Shown here: positions 1-9,020 of the stretch, piece after piece
How the letters are laid out: each line of letters starts with the position of its first letter
How positions within the stretch are numbered: position 1 is the first letter of the stretch
Source of the DNA: Flavobacterium soli DSM 19725
GTDB taxonomy: Bacteria; Bacteroidota; Bacteroidia; Flavobacteriales; Flavobacteriaceae
Assembly (NCBI RefSeq): GCF_000422705.1
Contig: NZ_KE383908.1
Span: 110,597 to 174,596 of the forward strand
Reading direction: 5' to 3'
DNA: 64,000 nt
Made by a program: the position numbers and the translations under genes
The notes under the pieces: model-generated
Databases searched by the model: none
Told to the model about the DNA's origin: nothing
The model's input: the letters and a program-made list of their open reading frames with translations, nothing else

Positions 1-2
1 TT

Positions 3-506
3 GATGCGTTAACACCTCAATTTGAAGGAGGAACCGTATATCAAGCCTTTTTGAGTGCTTTGAGTTATCACCGTTGGCACAGTCCAGTAAACGGAACTAT
101 TGTAAAAGCTTATGTGGTAAACGGTTCATATTACCTTGAAAATTTGGATCAAGGATTTTACAATCCGGATGGACCAGATGCTGCAGGTCCTAATAACTCA
201 CAGGCTTTCCTAACAGCCGTAGCAACCCGTGCTGTAATTTTTATTCAGGCAGACAATGCAAATATCGGTTTGATGTGTGTGATGCCTGTTGGAATGGCAG
301 AAGTATCTAGTTGTGAAATTACGGTAAAGGCAGGTCAGAAAGTAAAAAAAGGAGATGAACTTGGAATGTTCCATTTTGGAGGCTCTACCCATTGTTTGAT
401 TTTCCGCCCAGGTGTAAAATTAGACTTCAACTACTATGAAAACATGGGATTAGATGCTCCTGATAACATTCGCGTGAATACACAAATTGCAACGGTTTTA
501 CCTTAA
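3..506 (+). CDS. Phosphatidylserine decarboxylase family protein, C-terminal part (5' end outside window)
   Basis: The reading frame is open from the left edge, so the true start lies upstream. The visible residues include a segment typical of phosphatidylserine decarboxylase relatives (SALSYHRWHSPVNGTI) and, about 45 residues before the stop, GGSTH, which matches the LGST-type self-cleavage site where the serine becomes the pyruvoyl group. Known family members decarboxylate phosphatidylserine at the membrane, but many bacterial relatives of this soluble type act on other or unknown substrates, so the reaction here is not certain. It ends at TAA and is followed by a hairpin terminator, so it is not co-transcribed with the oxidase genes downstream. 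Confidence 0.75.
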   Translation, partial: DALTPQFEGGTVYQAFLSALSYHRWHSPVNGTIVKAYVVNGSYYLENLDQGFYNPDGPDAAGPNNSQAFLTAVATRAVIFIQADNANIGLMCVMPVGMAEVSSCEITVKAGQKVKKGDELGMFHFGGSTHCLIFRPGVKLDFNYYENMGLDAPDNIRVNTQIATVLP

Positions 507-537
507 AACAATATTTTTTTACGCTATAACTAAAGTA

Positions 538-571
538 AAGGCTGTTCAGTAGTAACTGGGCAGTCTTTTTT
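538..571 (+). terminator. Rho-independent terminator after the decarboxylase-family gene
   Basis: An imperfect hairpin (AGGCTGTTCAG pairing with CTGGGCAGTCT through several G-U pairs, TAGTAA loop) is followed by a run of T. It lies about 30 bases past the stop codon. Confidence 0.6.
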
Positions 572-776
572 GTTTGTTTAAGTTTTAATGGTTAATAAAT
601 CATTTTTTCCTAAAAAACAGGTAAAACTACCTATACTGATGTGCCGTTTAAATTTTAGATTTGTCAAGATGTACTACCAATAGTGGCTAACCATTGTGCC
701 ATTTTGGTTGTCATAGTAACCGATAATACATGCGATTTACCTACTAAATGGCTTAACAAACCAATAATTACTAAAT

Positions 777-3700
777 ATGGACAACAAAAAACGAATCATT
801 GAAAAACCTACTGCAAACAACGTAAAATGTTGGGACAGTAGCGGCAGTACTGAAATAGTAACAGAGCGTCTTAAAGAGATGTTTGTGGAAATGGGACAAA
901 AAACCCGAATTGAAAAAGGACAAACCCCAGCCGAACGTGCTGTTTTTAGAAAACAACATGGTATCACTTATGGACAATTCGTAATCAATGAGGATATTCC
1001 TGAAAGGTTCAAAAAAGGTATTTTTGCAGGTTCTCATTATGATTGTGCTGTTCGTTTCTCTAGCGATACAGGCACTACTTCGCCTGACTTACATTCCACC
1101 ATTGGGGTGGGTTTGAAATTGTTTGGAGTGGAAGGCCCAAAGCTTTTTGGGGAAGGCCCTACTGCCGATTTCATATTTCAGAATATTGATCGCTTTTTTG
1201 CCCGTGATGCACAGCAAATGTGCACGTTTACAACTGCCGGTGTCGTTGATCAGGATTATGATACGTATATCAACAAGCATCCGGAATTGGCCAGTATTTT
1301 GCAAGCCATGCAAAAAGAAGAAGCGAGTGTGCTAAGTACTGATTATTGGGCTATTTTACCTTTTCAATTGGGAGAAACTCAAATTGTAAAATACCGTTTG
1401 GTTCCAGAGGATACGTATAAAGGGGCACCTTTTGATGATGATAATTATTTACGATTGGATTTAGAAAAACGTTTACGCAATGGAGGTGCTGCTTTCAGAT
1501 TTGAAATCCAATTGCGTACTAACGAAGCAACCATGCCTCTTAATGATGCACAGGTAGTTTGGAGTACAGAGGAAAGTCCGTACATCTGTATTGCCAAGTT
1601 GCATTTACCCCAACAAGATGTAACTGCTATTGGTCAGTCTGAATTTGGGAGTAATCTTTCATTCAATATCTGGAGAACATTAGAAGCACATAGACCTTTA
1701 GGTTCAATTGCAGAGGCCCGTAAAACAGTTTATGCTGCAAGTGCTGAGGCCAGGCATCAGGCTAATGGGCAACAGCTACAAGAACCTAAAGAAATAAATC
1801 CACATTTTAGGGGGAATACAGACGAGGATAGCAATTGCATTGTTAGAGCTGGCATCTATCCTCCTATTGGAGTGATGCGAGTGGGAAATAGTGAAGAAGA
1901 GTATTTCATAGGCCCTCTGGTAGATGAACCAGAAGCAAAAGAGGATGTGTATGCTTACCGCGATAAAACTGGAGCGATAAAACGTCAGGCTGCACAGTTT
2001 CGCATTTATGGCTTCAATGCTGCTGGAAAAGCTATTAAGGAGCTGACGATGGATAATGCCAAGATTACCTGGCATTCGCATTTGGCCAATCAAAAAGCCT
2101 CTTGGTATCAATTCCAAATTGCCTTGGATATTCCGGATGCCTCCGATCCTAATGTGCCACCTTCCTTATTAAGAAATATTGATGTAAAAGACCGTAGCAA
2201 GTTATTGATTGATGGTGGAGGTGAAAGTATTTCAAAACCTAATGTCACCGAAGGAAAAAAATTCACGGGAAAATTCATGGGCAAATCGGTTTATTTGGGA
2301 GAAATGCATACCGATGAAAAAGGACGCTTGGTGATGCTGGGCGGTCATGGCAAATCGAAAAATATCAATGGTGACAGAGCCATTACCTTTGCTAACAATG
2401 AAGGCTGGTATGATGATATGTCAGATGGTCCTGTTACAGCCACAGTAGAATATGAAGGAGTAGCCCTGAATGTAGATCCTGCCTGGGTAATTTGTGCACC
2501 ACCTGATTATGCCCCTATGCAAAAATCGGTTCGCACTATGTGGGATTTGATGCGTAGTGTTGCTGTAGAATCGGGAATGTTAGTAAGACCTGCAAGACCT
2601 TCTTTCTGTAAAGACATCTTGCCTATTTTTGAAAGAATGACCAATTTACAATGGGTAAATGCAGGGTTTGCCGGAGCTTTTGGTTGGGGTGGACAATTTA
2701 ACTATACTAGTGCTGAATGGGTAAAAAAATTAAATGACCCTACTTCTGCCAATTTAGAAATGCGTCGTACGATTTCCAATAATTTCCGCAGATTCGATCA
2801 ATCTGGTGCCGAAGCTCCACAATTATGGCCTTGGCTATATGGTGATGCTGTTGCCATTCCTACAACAGGTTCTGTGAGGCAACATTCCACCTTATCCCAT
2901 TTGCAATTGGAGTTTTTAGATCAATGGGTCGAAGGTGATTTTGATGCTGATTTTGTGGATACAACAGGCTGTCCTTATATTCCGCCTGTTAAAAACATTG
3001 ATGATTATCCTATTGCTGAACAACCTGATATGCTAACCAAAGCTGCCATGGATTTCTGTTTGGCAGATGCTTTCCACCCTGGTTGTGAAATGACTTGGCC
3101 TATGCGAACTTCTGGTATGTATATGGCTCCTTTCCGATTGAAACACGCTCCCAAGACACCCAAAACCGATTACCATTATTATGGTTCTACCATGAATAGT
3201 GATGTCCTAACTTTACCTGCCGGTCCTTTATTGGGTGGTCAGGTACCCGGTGGTGTGACGAGATGGATGGCAATTCCTTGGCAAACTGATACGGCTAGCT
3301 GCAGGGATGGCTATACTACTGCATACGATCCCTATCTGCCTACATTTTGGCCTGCCAGAGTTCCCAATAATATTTTGAGTGAAGAACGTTACAAAGAAAC
3401 TCTAGATACACATTTGGCAGAAGAAACCCGTAGGGAAGCTTTTGCATTCCGCTATTTTTGGCTGGATGATTTGCCTTTAGATGGTGAAGCACCAACACAA
3501 ACCAACCAGATTAACGCAATGGTGAAGTATTTTGACAAGTTGGCGATTGTGCAACCGCGTCCAGGTGTTCCTGATAATCCCAATTTTCCACCTGAAATGC
3601 AAATTGGTGTAGTTCCTAATGAGGAACAAAACCAACTGTTGTTACAAGAAACTGAAGCCCGATTGAGAAAAATCTTAAACGACAATAAACACTTGGACAA

Positions 3701-3995
3701 GAAAGAACAATTCTTATTGCATACTACTTTGGAACATTTGTCTATGGAAGGCTTGTTTACTGAACAAGTTGTAATGGAAAGCACTCGCGAGCAACTGCTA
3801 GAATTGGTTCAGGACGAAATGGTTCAGGATGAGGCCCTAACAAGCGAAGTTGAAAAACTAGTGAATCTGTTAGCTTCTAAAGCACATAAACATACCAAAA
3901 CCAGAACTGTTCCTCATTCCAGACAACCTCGAAAAGAGGTGGGTGTTCCAGAACAGTTGGTTCGTTTCCAACGTTTTATCCCAAGAAAGCATTAG
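777..3995 (+). CDS. lodA: LodA/GoxA-like CTQ-dependent amino-acid oxidase with N-terminal catalase-like domain
   Basis: 1072 residues. Residues about 1-345 look like a catalase-like domain of the reduced type (motifs PAERAVFRKQHG, AVRFSSDTG). The segment from about 350 onward matches LodA-type oxidases: IVRAGIYPPIGVMRVGNS, the LGGHG region, and the catalytic end. Cys770 in HPGCEMTW and Trp835 in IPWQTDTASC lie 65 residues apart, the spacing I recall for the cysteine tryptophylquinone pair Cys516/Trp581 of Marinomonas LodA. Family members oxidise an amino acid such as lysine or glycine and release H2O2 and ammonia; the substrate here is unknown. The distal catalase histidine appears to be Phe, so peroxidase activity of the N-domain is doubtful. 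The last 130 residues are a charged extension. The LodB-like gene follows by 2 bases. Confidence 0.82.
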   Translation: MDNKKRIIEKPTANNVKCWDSSGSTEIVTERLKEMFVEMGQKTRIEKGQTPAERAVFRKQHGITYGQFVINEDIPERFKKGIFAGSHYDCAVRFSSDTGTTSPDLHSTIGVGLKLFGVEGPKLFGEGPTADFIFQNIDRFFARDAQQMCTFTTAGVVDQDYDTYINKHPELASILQAMQKEEASVLSTDYWAILPFQLGETQIVKYRLVPEDTYKGAPFDDDNYLRLDLEKRLRNGGAAFRFEIQLRTNEATMPLNDAQVVWSTEESPYICIAKLHLPQQDVTAIGQSEFGSNLSFNIWRTLEAHRPLGSIAEARKTVYAASAEARHQANGQQLQEPKEINPHFRGNTDEDSNCIVRAGIYPPIGVMRVGNSEEEYFIGPLVDEPEAKEDVYAYRDKTGAIKRQAAQFRIYGFNAAGKAIKELTMDNAKITWHSHLANQKASWYQFQIALDIPDASDPNVPPSLLRNIDVKDRSKLLIDGGGESISKPNVTEGKKFTGKFMGKSVYLGEMHTDEKGRLVMLGGHGKSKNINGDRAITFANNEGWYDDMSDGPVTATVEYEGVALNVDPAWVICAPPDYAPMQKSVRTMWDLMRSVAVESGMLVRPARPSFCKDILPIFERMTNLQWVNAGFAGAFGWGGQFNYTSAEWVKKLNDPTSANLEMRRTISNNFRRFDQSGAEAPQLWPWLYGDAVAIPTTGSVRQHSTLSHLQLEFLDQWVEGDFDADFVDTTGCPYIPPVKNIDDYPIAEQPDMLTKAAMDFCLADAFHPGCEMTWPMRTSGMYMAPFRLKHAPKTPKTDYHYYGSTMNSDVLTLPAGPLLGGQVPGGVTRWMAIPWQTDTASCRDGYTTAYDPYLPTFWPARVPNNILSEERYKETLDTHLAEETRREAFAFRYFWLDDLPLDGEAPTQTNQINAMVKYFDKLAIVQPRPGVPDNPNFPPEMQIGVVPNEEQNQLLLQETEARLRKILNDNKHLDKKEQFLLHTTLEHLSMEGLFTEQVVMESTREQLLELVQDEMVQDEALTSEVEKLVNLLASKAHKHTKTRTVPHSRQPRKEVGVPEQLVRFQRFIPRKH

Positions 3996-3997
3996 AC

Positions 3998-5110
3998 TTG
4001 GAAACAGAAAAAACAGAAATACTTATTATAGGTGGTGGCATTGCAGGTTGCATTGCCGCCATTTCTTTGATCGATACCTATCAAGTAACATTGTTGGATA
4101 AACTTCCTGAACCTACAGAACGAATCGGAGAATCTTTGGCTCCTGCTTCGCAACGCATTCTAAAGCAATTGGATTTACTGGAGGGTTTGGAAAACCAAGT
4201 GGGCACTTTGTATCAAAAAAACATGGGTATGCAGTCGTATTGGGGAAACGATCAAGTACACCTTGTAGATGATTTAAGGAATCCTGATGGCTTTGTTAAA
4301 AATTTGGACCGACAGGCTTTTGAAACCTATTTGAGAAAGACTGCCGAAGCACGTGGAGTTCGTTGCTTGTGGGGTTCTAAACTCCATAGTAGCTCCTATG
4401 AAAATGCGCGTTGGCAGGTGCAACTAATGGCTAGTGAAACCTCTTTATCTACTTCAACGATTTCTGCTTCTTTTGTTATTGATGCCAGTGGGCGTCAATC
4501 GCATTTTGCAAGAAGCTTGGGCATTAAACGGCAAGTGGAAGATAGATTGGTGGCTTGCTGGGTTACTTTACCCAATACCAAAACCAATACCATGAGTACC
4601 ATTTCTGCCAGTGAAAACGGTTGGTGGTACAGTGCTGTTATTCCTGGTAACAAACGGGTGGTGGCTTTTCATACCGATGCTGACTTAGTGGCGAAAAGCG
4701 AACTTAAAACTACTGCCTCATTCTTGGAATTGGCAAAAGGGAATCCTGTTATGTGGTCTTTACTAGGCGAACATGAAAATGCTATTGCTTTTAAAGGTAC
4801 GGTTGCCGCCAATTCAACTAAATTGGAACAGGTAGCAGGACAACAATGGGTTGCTTTGGGCGATGCGGCACTGAGTTTCGACCCATTATCTTCGCAGGGC
4901 ATGTACAATGCCATGGCGGGTGCGATGCAATTGCAAGCCTTACTGGTACAGTATGGATTTACGGAAACACTTCAAAAGATACATACGGAACAGACGGAGA
5001 ACATTTGGCAACATTACCTGAGGCATAAAGGTATCTTTTACCAGGCCGAAACCAGGTGGAAAGAAAGTGCTTTTTGGAAGAGACGGTTTGAGACTGATCA
5101 CTGCGACTGA
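3998..5110 (+). CDS. lodB: LodB-like FAD-dependent oxidoreductase for cofactor maturation
   Basis: 370 residues with an N-terminal dinucleotide-binding motif (IIGGGIAGC), a tryptophan-halogenase-type segment (RIGESLAP) and the late FAD-contact region WVALGDAALSFDPLSSQGM. LodB proteins are flavoproteins needed to hydroxylate the tryptophan that becomes the quinone cofactor of their LodA partner. The start is TTG at 3998, two bases after the oxidase stop; no ATG is available before the FAD motif, so translational coupling is likely. Adjacency to an oxidase with a recognisable Cys/Trp pair supports the role. It could also be a related halogenase-like hydroxylase, but the context makes that less likely. 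Confidence 0.8.
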   Translation: METEKTEILIIGGGIAGCIAAISLIDTYQVTLLDKLPEPTERIGESLAPASQRILKQLDLLEGLENQVGTLYQKNMGMQSYWGNDQVHLVDDLRNPDGFVKNLDRQAFETYLRKTAEARGVRCLWGSKLHSSSYENARWQVQLMASETSLSTSTISASFVIDASGRQSHFARSLGIKRQVEDRLVACWVTLPNTKTNTMSTISASENGWWYSAVIPGNKRVVAFHTDADLVAKSELKTTASFLELAKGNPVMWSLLGEHENAIAFKGTVAANSTKLEQVAGQQWVALGDAALSFDPLSSQGMYNAMAGAMQLQALLVQYGFTETLQKIHTEQTENIWQHYLRHKGIFYQAETRWKESAFWKRRFETDHCD

Positions 5111-5121
5111 AAACTGAAAAC

Positions 5122-5562
5122 CTACTCCGGTTCCACCCCTGGCGGATTAAACAGCCCCCAATCGTCTACAATATACTCCCAAACATCAAAACCTTTGACC
5201 CATTGCACAAACAAAACCTTGAATTCATCAATGGCAAACCGAAGCAAATTAGGATAATCATGTTGCTCTTCACTAAAATGCTTGAGGCTTCCTGCCTGAA
5301 CATATAATTCTCTAGCCGCCTTTCTGATGATGGCGGCATTTTCCATTTTTAGGTCATACAGCCCTACTCCTTCTGCTCCAGCTATCTTAGCAGGAATGAT
5401 AAAAGCGTTTTCCATCATAAAACCTTTGGTAGCTTCCAAGAACATATCATCTTCGGGAATGGTCGTGACTAAGGCTTCCGTGAGACGGAGGAAGAAATGT
5501 TCAACTGAACTTCCAAAAGAAAATTCAAATTCATCAACTCTATCTATTCTGAAATTATTTTT
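5122..5562 (-). pseudogene. Unknown protein gene lacking a start codon (5'-truncated)
   Basis: An open frame of 146 codons reads toward the lodB stop (convergent, 11 bases apart). The first ATG is at 5445, but residues that look protein-like continue upstream of it (for example RVDEFEFSFGSSVEHFF) back to a TAA at 5563-5565 without any ATG, GTG or TTG. The downstream part reads as an ordinary soluble protein rich in aromatic and acidic residues (GFDVWEYIVDDWGLFNPP). I do not recognise the family. It is either a remnant cut by a rearrangement at about 5565, or a shorter gene starting at 5445. Confidence 0.45.
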
Positions 5563-5635
5563 TTATTGATTGTGATTGATTTCCAACTTAAATAATCTAA
5601 TTAAATACAAGAGAGAATTGAAAATAAGCAGCTAA

Positions 5636-5697
5636 CTTTTGACTACAACAATAGTAGATTTGACTACATGAAAGTTCTAAAATCCCTCGAATTTTGC
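5636..5697 (+). promoter_or_regulatory. Activator-type promoter, copy 1 of a shared four-copy architecture
   Basis: Two direct repeats, TTTTGACTACAAC and TTTGACTACATG, are spaced 21 bp (GACTACA at 5641 and 5662). The element AATTTTG follows, with its TTTTG at 5692-5696, 28 bp past the same base of the second repeat. It differs from the Bacteroidota -7 box TAnnTTTG only in the first T. The same spacing occurs at 8936, 12303 and 16949. It lies 25 bases before the SDR start. Two-turn direct repeats beside a weak -7 box suggest binding of an AraC-family activator. Confidence 0.72.
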
Positions 5698-5721
5698 TTT
5701 ATAACTTTTAAAAAATAATTT

Positions 5722-6486
5722 ATGTCAACAAAAAACAAAATAGCACTGGTAACTGGTGGAAGTCGTGGTTTAGGTAGAGAGATGGTTCTTTGCTTAGCCA
5801 AAAAAGGTATTCATATCATTTTCACATACAACAGTAATAAAGCTGAAGCCGATAAGGTTGTTAATGAAGTTATTGCTTTAGGCCAAAAAGCAACAGCCTT
5901 CCAACTAGATGCGAGTAAATAAGACACTTTCGATGATTTCGTAAAAAATACAGTTAATCACCTACTGGAAAATGAAGGTAGTCCAAATTTTGATTATTTA
6001 ATAAATAATGCAGGTTTTGGCACAAATGGTAAAATATCTGAAACTGCTGAAGAAACTTTAGACACAATGTACGCGGTACATTTAAAAGCACCTTATTTAC
6101 TAACACAAAAATTATTTCCTTTTTTAAATGAAAACGGAGCTATTGTAAACATTTCATCAAGACTTACAAGATTTACCTTTGGAGATTTTTCATCTTACGC
6201 TATTATGAAAAGTGCTTTAGAAACGCTATCAAAATATATGGCAAAAGAATTTGCAATCAAAAAAATCAGGGTTAATACTCTTGCACCTGGAGCAATTGCA
6301 ACCGATTTTGGAGGTGGTGCCGTGAGAGACAACAAAGAATACAATAATCTAATAGCAAGTCAAAAGGCTTTAGGTCGAGTTGGTTTACCTGATGATATCT
6401 GGAGTGTAGTTGCATTTTTATGTAGCGATGATGCTAAATGGATTAATGCTCAACGATTAGAAGTTTCAGGTGGAATTCATTTTTAA
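5722..6486 (+). pseudogene. Short-chain dehydrogenase/reductase interrupted by an in-frame TAA
   Basis: The frame encodes a classical SDR: cofactor motif TGGSRGLG near residue 11, NNAG, and the catalytic YAIMK (YxxxK) with an upstream serine pair. Codon 67 (5920-5922) is TAA, directly after DASK, and the same frame resumes cleanly through DTFDDFVK to the normal C-terminus, so a single base substitution is enough to explain the break. An intact protein would be about 254 residues and would reduce or oxidise an alcohol or carbonyl with NAD(P)H. It is the first gene of an operon with the NmrA-like, lipocalin-like and AraC genes. Either a true nonsense mutation or a sequencing error. Confidence 0.8.
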
Positions 6487-6505
6487 TAACTAATAAAAAA
6501 ATCAA

Positions 6506-7393
6506 ATGAAAATTATAGTAACAGGCTCATTAGGTAATATTGGTAAACCCCTTACAGTAGAATTAGTAAAAAAAGGTCATTCAGTAATAGTTGTAAGCAG
6601 TAAAGAAGAAAAAAGAAATGAAATTGAAAACTTAGGAGCTAAGGCTACCATTGGTTCTATAGAGGATATACTATTTCTAAAACAAACTTTCATGGGAGCT
6701 GATGCTGTATTTTGCATGGTGCCACCTGCTGACTACAAAGAACCGAATCGTAGTGAATATTATAGTCGAATAGCAAATAGTTATTTCAAGGCAATACAAG
6801 AAACAAAAGTAAGTCGAGTAATTCATTTAAGTACTTTTGGAGCTGATTTAGATAAAGGAACTGGAATATTGTTGGGTGCCCATTATGCGGAAAAAATATT
6901 AAATCAATTGCCAGATGTGAATCTAACACATATCAGACCCACTTATTTTTATTATAATCTCAACAACTTTATAACTATGATTAAGTTTCAAGGTATAATA
7001 AAAGCAAACTATGGTGGTGATCATACATTTCCAATGGTTGCACCTGCTGATATTGCTGAGGTAATTGCCGAAGAAATCCAAAGAATAAATTCTGAAAACA
7101 AAGTACGATATGTAGCAAGTGATGAACGAAATGGTCACGAAATTGCAAAAGTTTTAGGAGAAAGCATTGGCAAACCCGATTTGAAATGGGAAGTAATAAG
7201 CAATGATGAAGTACAAAAAAGTATGGAATACCATGGCATACCATCATTACTGGCTTCAGGTTTTGTGGATATGTTTGATAGTATGTACAAAGGCGATTTG
7301 TCAAGAGATTTTTATTTAAACAAACCTGTTTTTGGAAAAACGAAATTGGAGGATTTTGCATTTGATTTTGCAAAGGCTTATGAAGAAATTTAG
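6506..7393 (+). CDS. NmrA-like NAD(P)H-binding protein (atypical SDR)
   Basis: 295 residues. The N-terminus carries the GxxGxxG nucleotide motif (VTGSLGNIGKP), followed by the alternating strand/helix pattern of NmrA/HSCARG-like proteins, with VIHLSTFGAD and HIRPTYFYYNL in the usual places. Such proteins bind NADP(H) and act as quinone or aldehyde reductases or as redox sensors; the catalytic Tyr-Lys pair of classical SDRs is not obvious. It starts 19 bases after the broken SDR and is probably in the same transcript. Confidence 0.8.
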   Translation: MKIIVTGSLGNIGKPLTVELVKKGHSVIVVSSKEEKRNEIENLGAKATIGSIEDILFLKQTFMGADAVFCMVPPADYKEPNRSEYYSRIANSYFKAIQETKVSRVIHLSTFGADLDKGTGILLGAHYAEKILNQLPDVNLTHIRPTYFYYNLNNFITMIKFQGIIKANYGGDHTFPMVAPADIAEVIAEEIQRINSENKVRYVASDERNGHEIAKVLGESIGKPDLKWEVISNDEVQKSMEYHGIPSLLASGFVDMFDSMYKGDLSRDFYLNKPVFGKTKLEDFAFDFAKAYEEI

Positions 7394-7486
7394 TGCATAA
7401 AAAGAGATATAAACCAAGATTTCGGAACCAATTACAACTGAAAATAAGACTATGATACAAGCAATAGAAGGCAATAAATTTTACAC

Positions 7487-7933
7487 ATGAGAAAAAACAA
7501 AATAGTAGGTTCTTGGGAACTAAAATCAGCACATCTTCATCTTGAAAATGACATTTTATCATTATTCGGTCAAAACCCTAGCGGAATATTAATTTTTACA
7601 AAAGATATGCGTTTTAATGTTGTCTTGATTGATATAAATATTCCAAAATTAGCCAATAAAAACAAAGGTCTTGAAAAATATCAAGATTTGCTTACTGCAA
7701 CTAAAGGATCTTTGGCTTTATTCGGAACATATACCATTGACAGTAAAGGAGATTTTGCTTCACAACATGTAATTGTCTCCACTTTTGCTAAGTGGAATGA
7801 CTTAAAAAGAGATCGTAATCAACTTAAACTTACGCGTCAGGCAAATCTATTAGTTGAGCATTTAGAACTAGAAAACGATACATTTGTCTCATTCAAATGG
7901 CAACTTATTGAAGAAATAGATTCTCCAATTTAA
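7487..7933 (+). CDS. Lipocalin-like domain protein
   Basis: 148 residues with the pattern of the small lipocalin-like family found in bacterial operons of this kind: IVGSWELKS at the start, GILIFTKDMRFNV, then FGTYTIDSKGDFASQHV and a C-terminal FKWQLIEE. These proteins form a beta-barrel of unknown ligand; no signal peptide is visible, so it is probably cytoplasmic. It sits 93 bases after the NmrA-like gene and 76 bases before an AraC regulator, in line with one operon. Confidence 0.7.
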   Translation: MRKNKIVGSWELKSAHLHLENDILSLFGQNPSGILIFTKDMRFNVVLIDINIPKLANKNKGLEKYQDLLTATKGSLALFGTYTIDSKGDFASQHVIVSTFAKWNDLKRDRNQLKLTRQANLLVEHLELENDTFVSFKWQLIEEIDSPI

Positions 7934-8009
7934 TCTGTATCATTAAGGATAGTAGTATCTTATTTAAATAAAACATTTCACAATTTATTAAAGGAGCTAA
8001 ACTTGCATT

Positions 8010-8921
8010 ATGGAAATAAAAAGAATAAAATCTATCAAGGAATACCATCGATGGGCTGGTTTGCCTAAACCTGAACATCCATTGATTAGTATAATTGATT
8101 ACTCAAAAGTAACGCATCAAACCAATGAAAAGCACTTAAGTGTTGTAATGGATTTCTATTCTATTGCACTAAAAAGGGTTGAAGGCATAAAGATGTTGTA
8201 TGGCCAATCAGAATATGACTTTGATGAGGGGTTGATGGCTTTTATTGCACCTGGACAAGTGTTGCGAATAGAGATTGATCCGAATGCACCTAACAATCGA
8301 TCTGGCTATTTATTAAAAATACATCCCGATTTTTTATGGAAAACAACATTGGTAAAAACAATTAAGCAATATGAATTTTTCGATTATAAAATTGATGAAG
8401 CTTTATTTCTCTCGGAGAAAGAAGAAAAAATAATTACAGCGATTTTTGAAGGTATAAAACAAGAATATCACAACAATATTGATAAGTTTAGCAAAGATTT
8501 AATTATTGCTCAAATTGAATTACTACTAAAATACTCCGACCGATTTTATAACCGCCAATTTATTACAAGAGAAATTAGGAATCATGAAGTTTTATCTAAG
8601 GTCGAGGAAATGTTAAATGATTACTTCGACTCGGAAAACCTTTTAAATGATGGATTGCCAAGGGTGCAATTTATCGCAAAAAAATTAAATATTTCACCTA
8701 ATTATTTAAGCAATTTATTAAAGTTGCATACTGGACAAAGCACACAACAACACATCCACAACAAACTTATCGAAAAGGCTAAAGAAAAACTTTCAACAAG
8801 CAAACTCTCTGTTAGTGAAATTGCTTTTGAATTAGGTTTTGAACATCCCCAAAGTTTTAGTAAGTTCTTTAAAACTAAAACATCCAAAAGTCCTTTAGAG
8901 TTTAGAAACAGTTTTAATTAA
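8010..8921 (+). CDS. AraC-family transcriptional regulator (paralogue A)
   Basis: 303 residues. The C-terminal 100 residues form the two helix-turn-helix units of the AraC family (IAKKLNISPNYLSNLLK and SVSEIAFELGFEHPQSFSKFFK). The N-terminal part is a cupin-like effector domain beginning with PKPEHPLISIIDYSKV. It is clearly paralogous to the regulators at 10111 and 23541, which share the PLISI, YGQ.YDFDEG and IDKFS(K/Q)D motifs. It is the last gene of its operon, which begins with promoter copy 1, and the next promoter copy lies 15 bases after its stop. Autoregulation is likely but not proven. Confidence 0.9.
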   Translation: MEIKRIKSIKEYHRWAGLPKPEHPLISIIDYSKVTHQTNEKHLSVVMDFYSIALKRVEGIKMLYGQSEYDFDEGLMAFIAPGQVLRIEIDPNAPNNRSGYLLKIHPDFLWKTTLVKTIKQYEFFDYKIDEALFLSEKEEKIITAIFEGIKQEYHNNIDKFSKDLIIAQIELLLKYSDRFYNRQFITREIRNHEVLSKVEEMLNDYFDSENLLNDGLPRVQFIAKKLNISPNYLSNLLKLHTGQSTQQHIHNKLIEKAKEKLSTSKLSVSEIAFELGFEHPQSFSKFFKTKTSKSPLEFRNSFN

Positions 8922-8935
8922 GTTTTTTAAACTTC

Positions 8936-8997
8936 ATTTTGAACACAACAAACCTCATATTGGATACAATCCAAGAAGGTAATGTTCCCAATTTTGC
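8936..8997 (+). promoter_or_regulatory. Activator-type promoter, copy 2 (before the aldo/keto reductase)
   Basis: Repeats TTTTGAACACAAC and TTGGATACAATC are spaced 21 bp (equivalent bases 8943 and 8964). AATTTTG follows, its TTTTG starting at 8992, 28 bp on, exactly as in the other three copies. The second repeat also forms a perfect inverted repeat, TTGGAT-ACA-ATCCAA, at 8960-8974. The reductase start is 24 bases further. Confidence 0.7.
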
Positions 8998-9020
8998 AAC
9001 TCACAATAATACTATAAAAC

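Noticed and set aside
667..745. A fifth copy of the 21-bp direct repeat before the lodA gene
   Set aside because: GTGGCTAACC and TTTTGGTTGTC occur, but the spacing to a -7 box does not fit.
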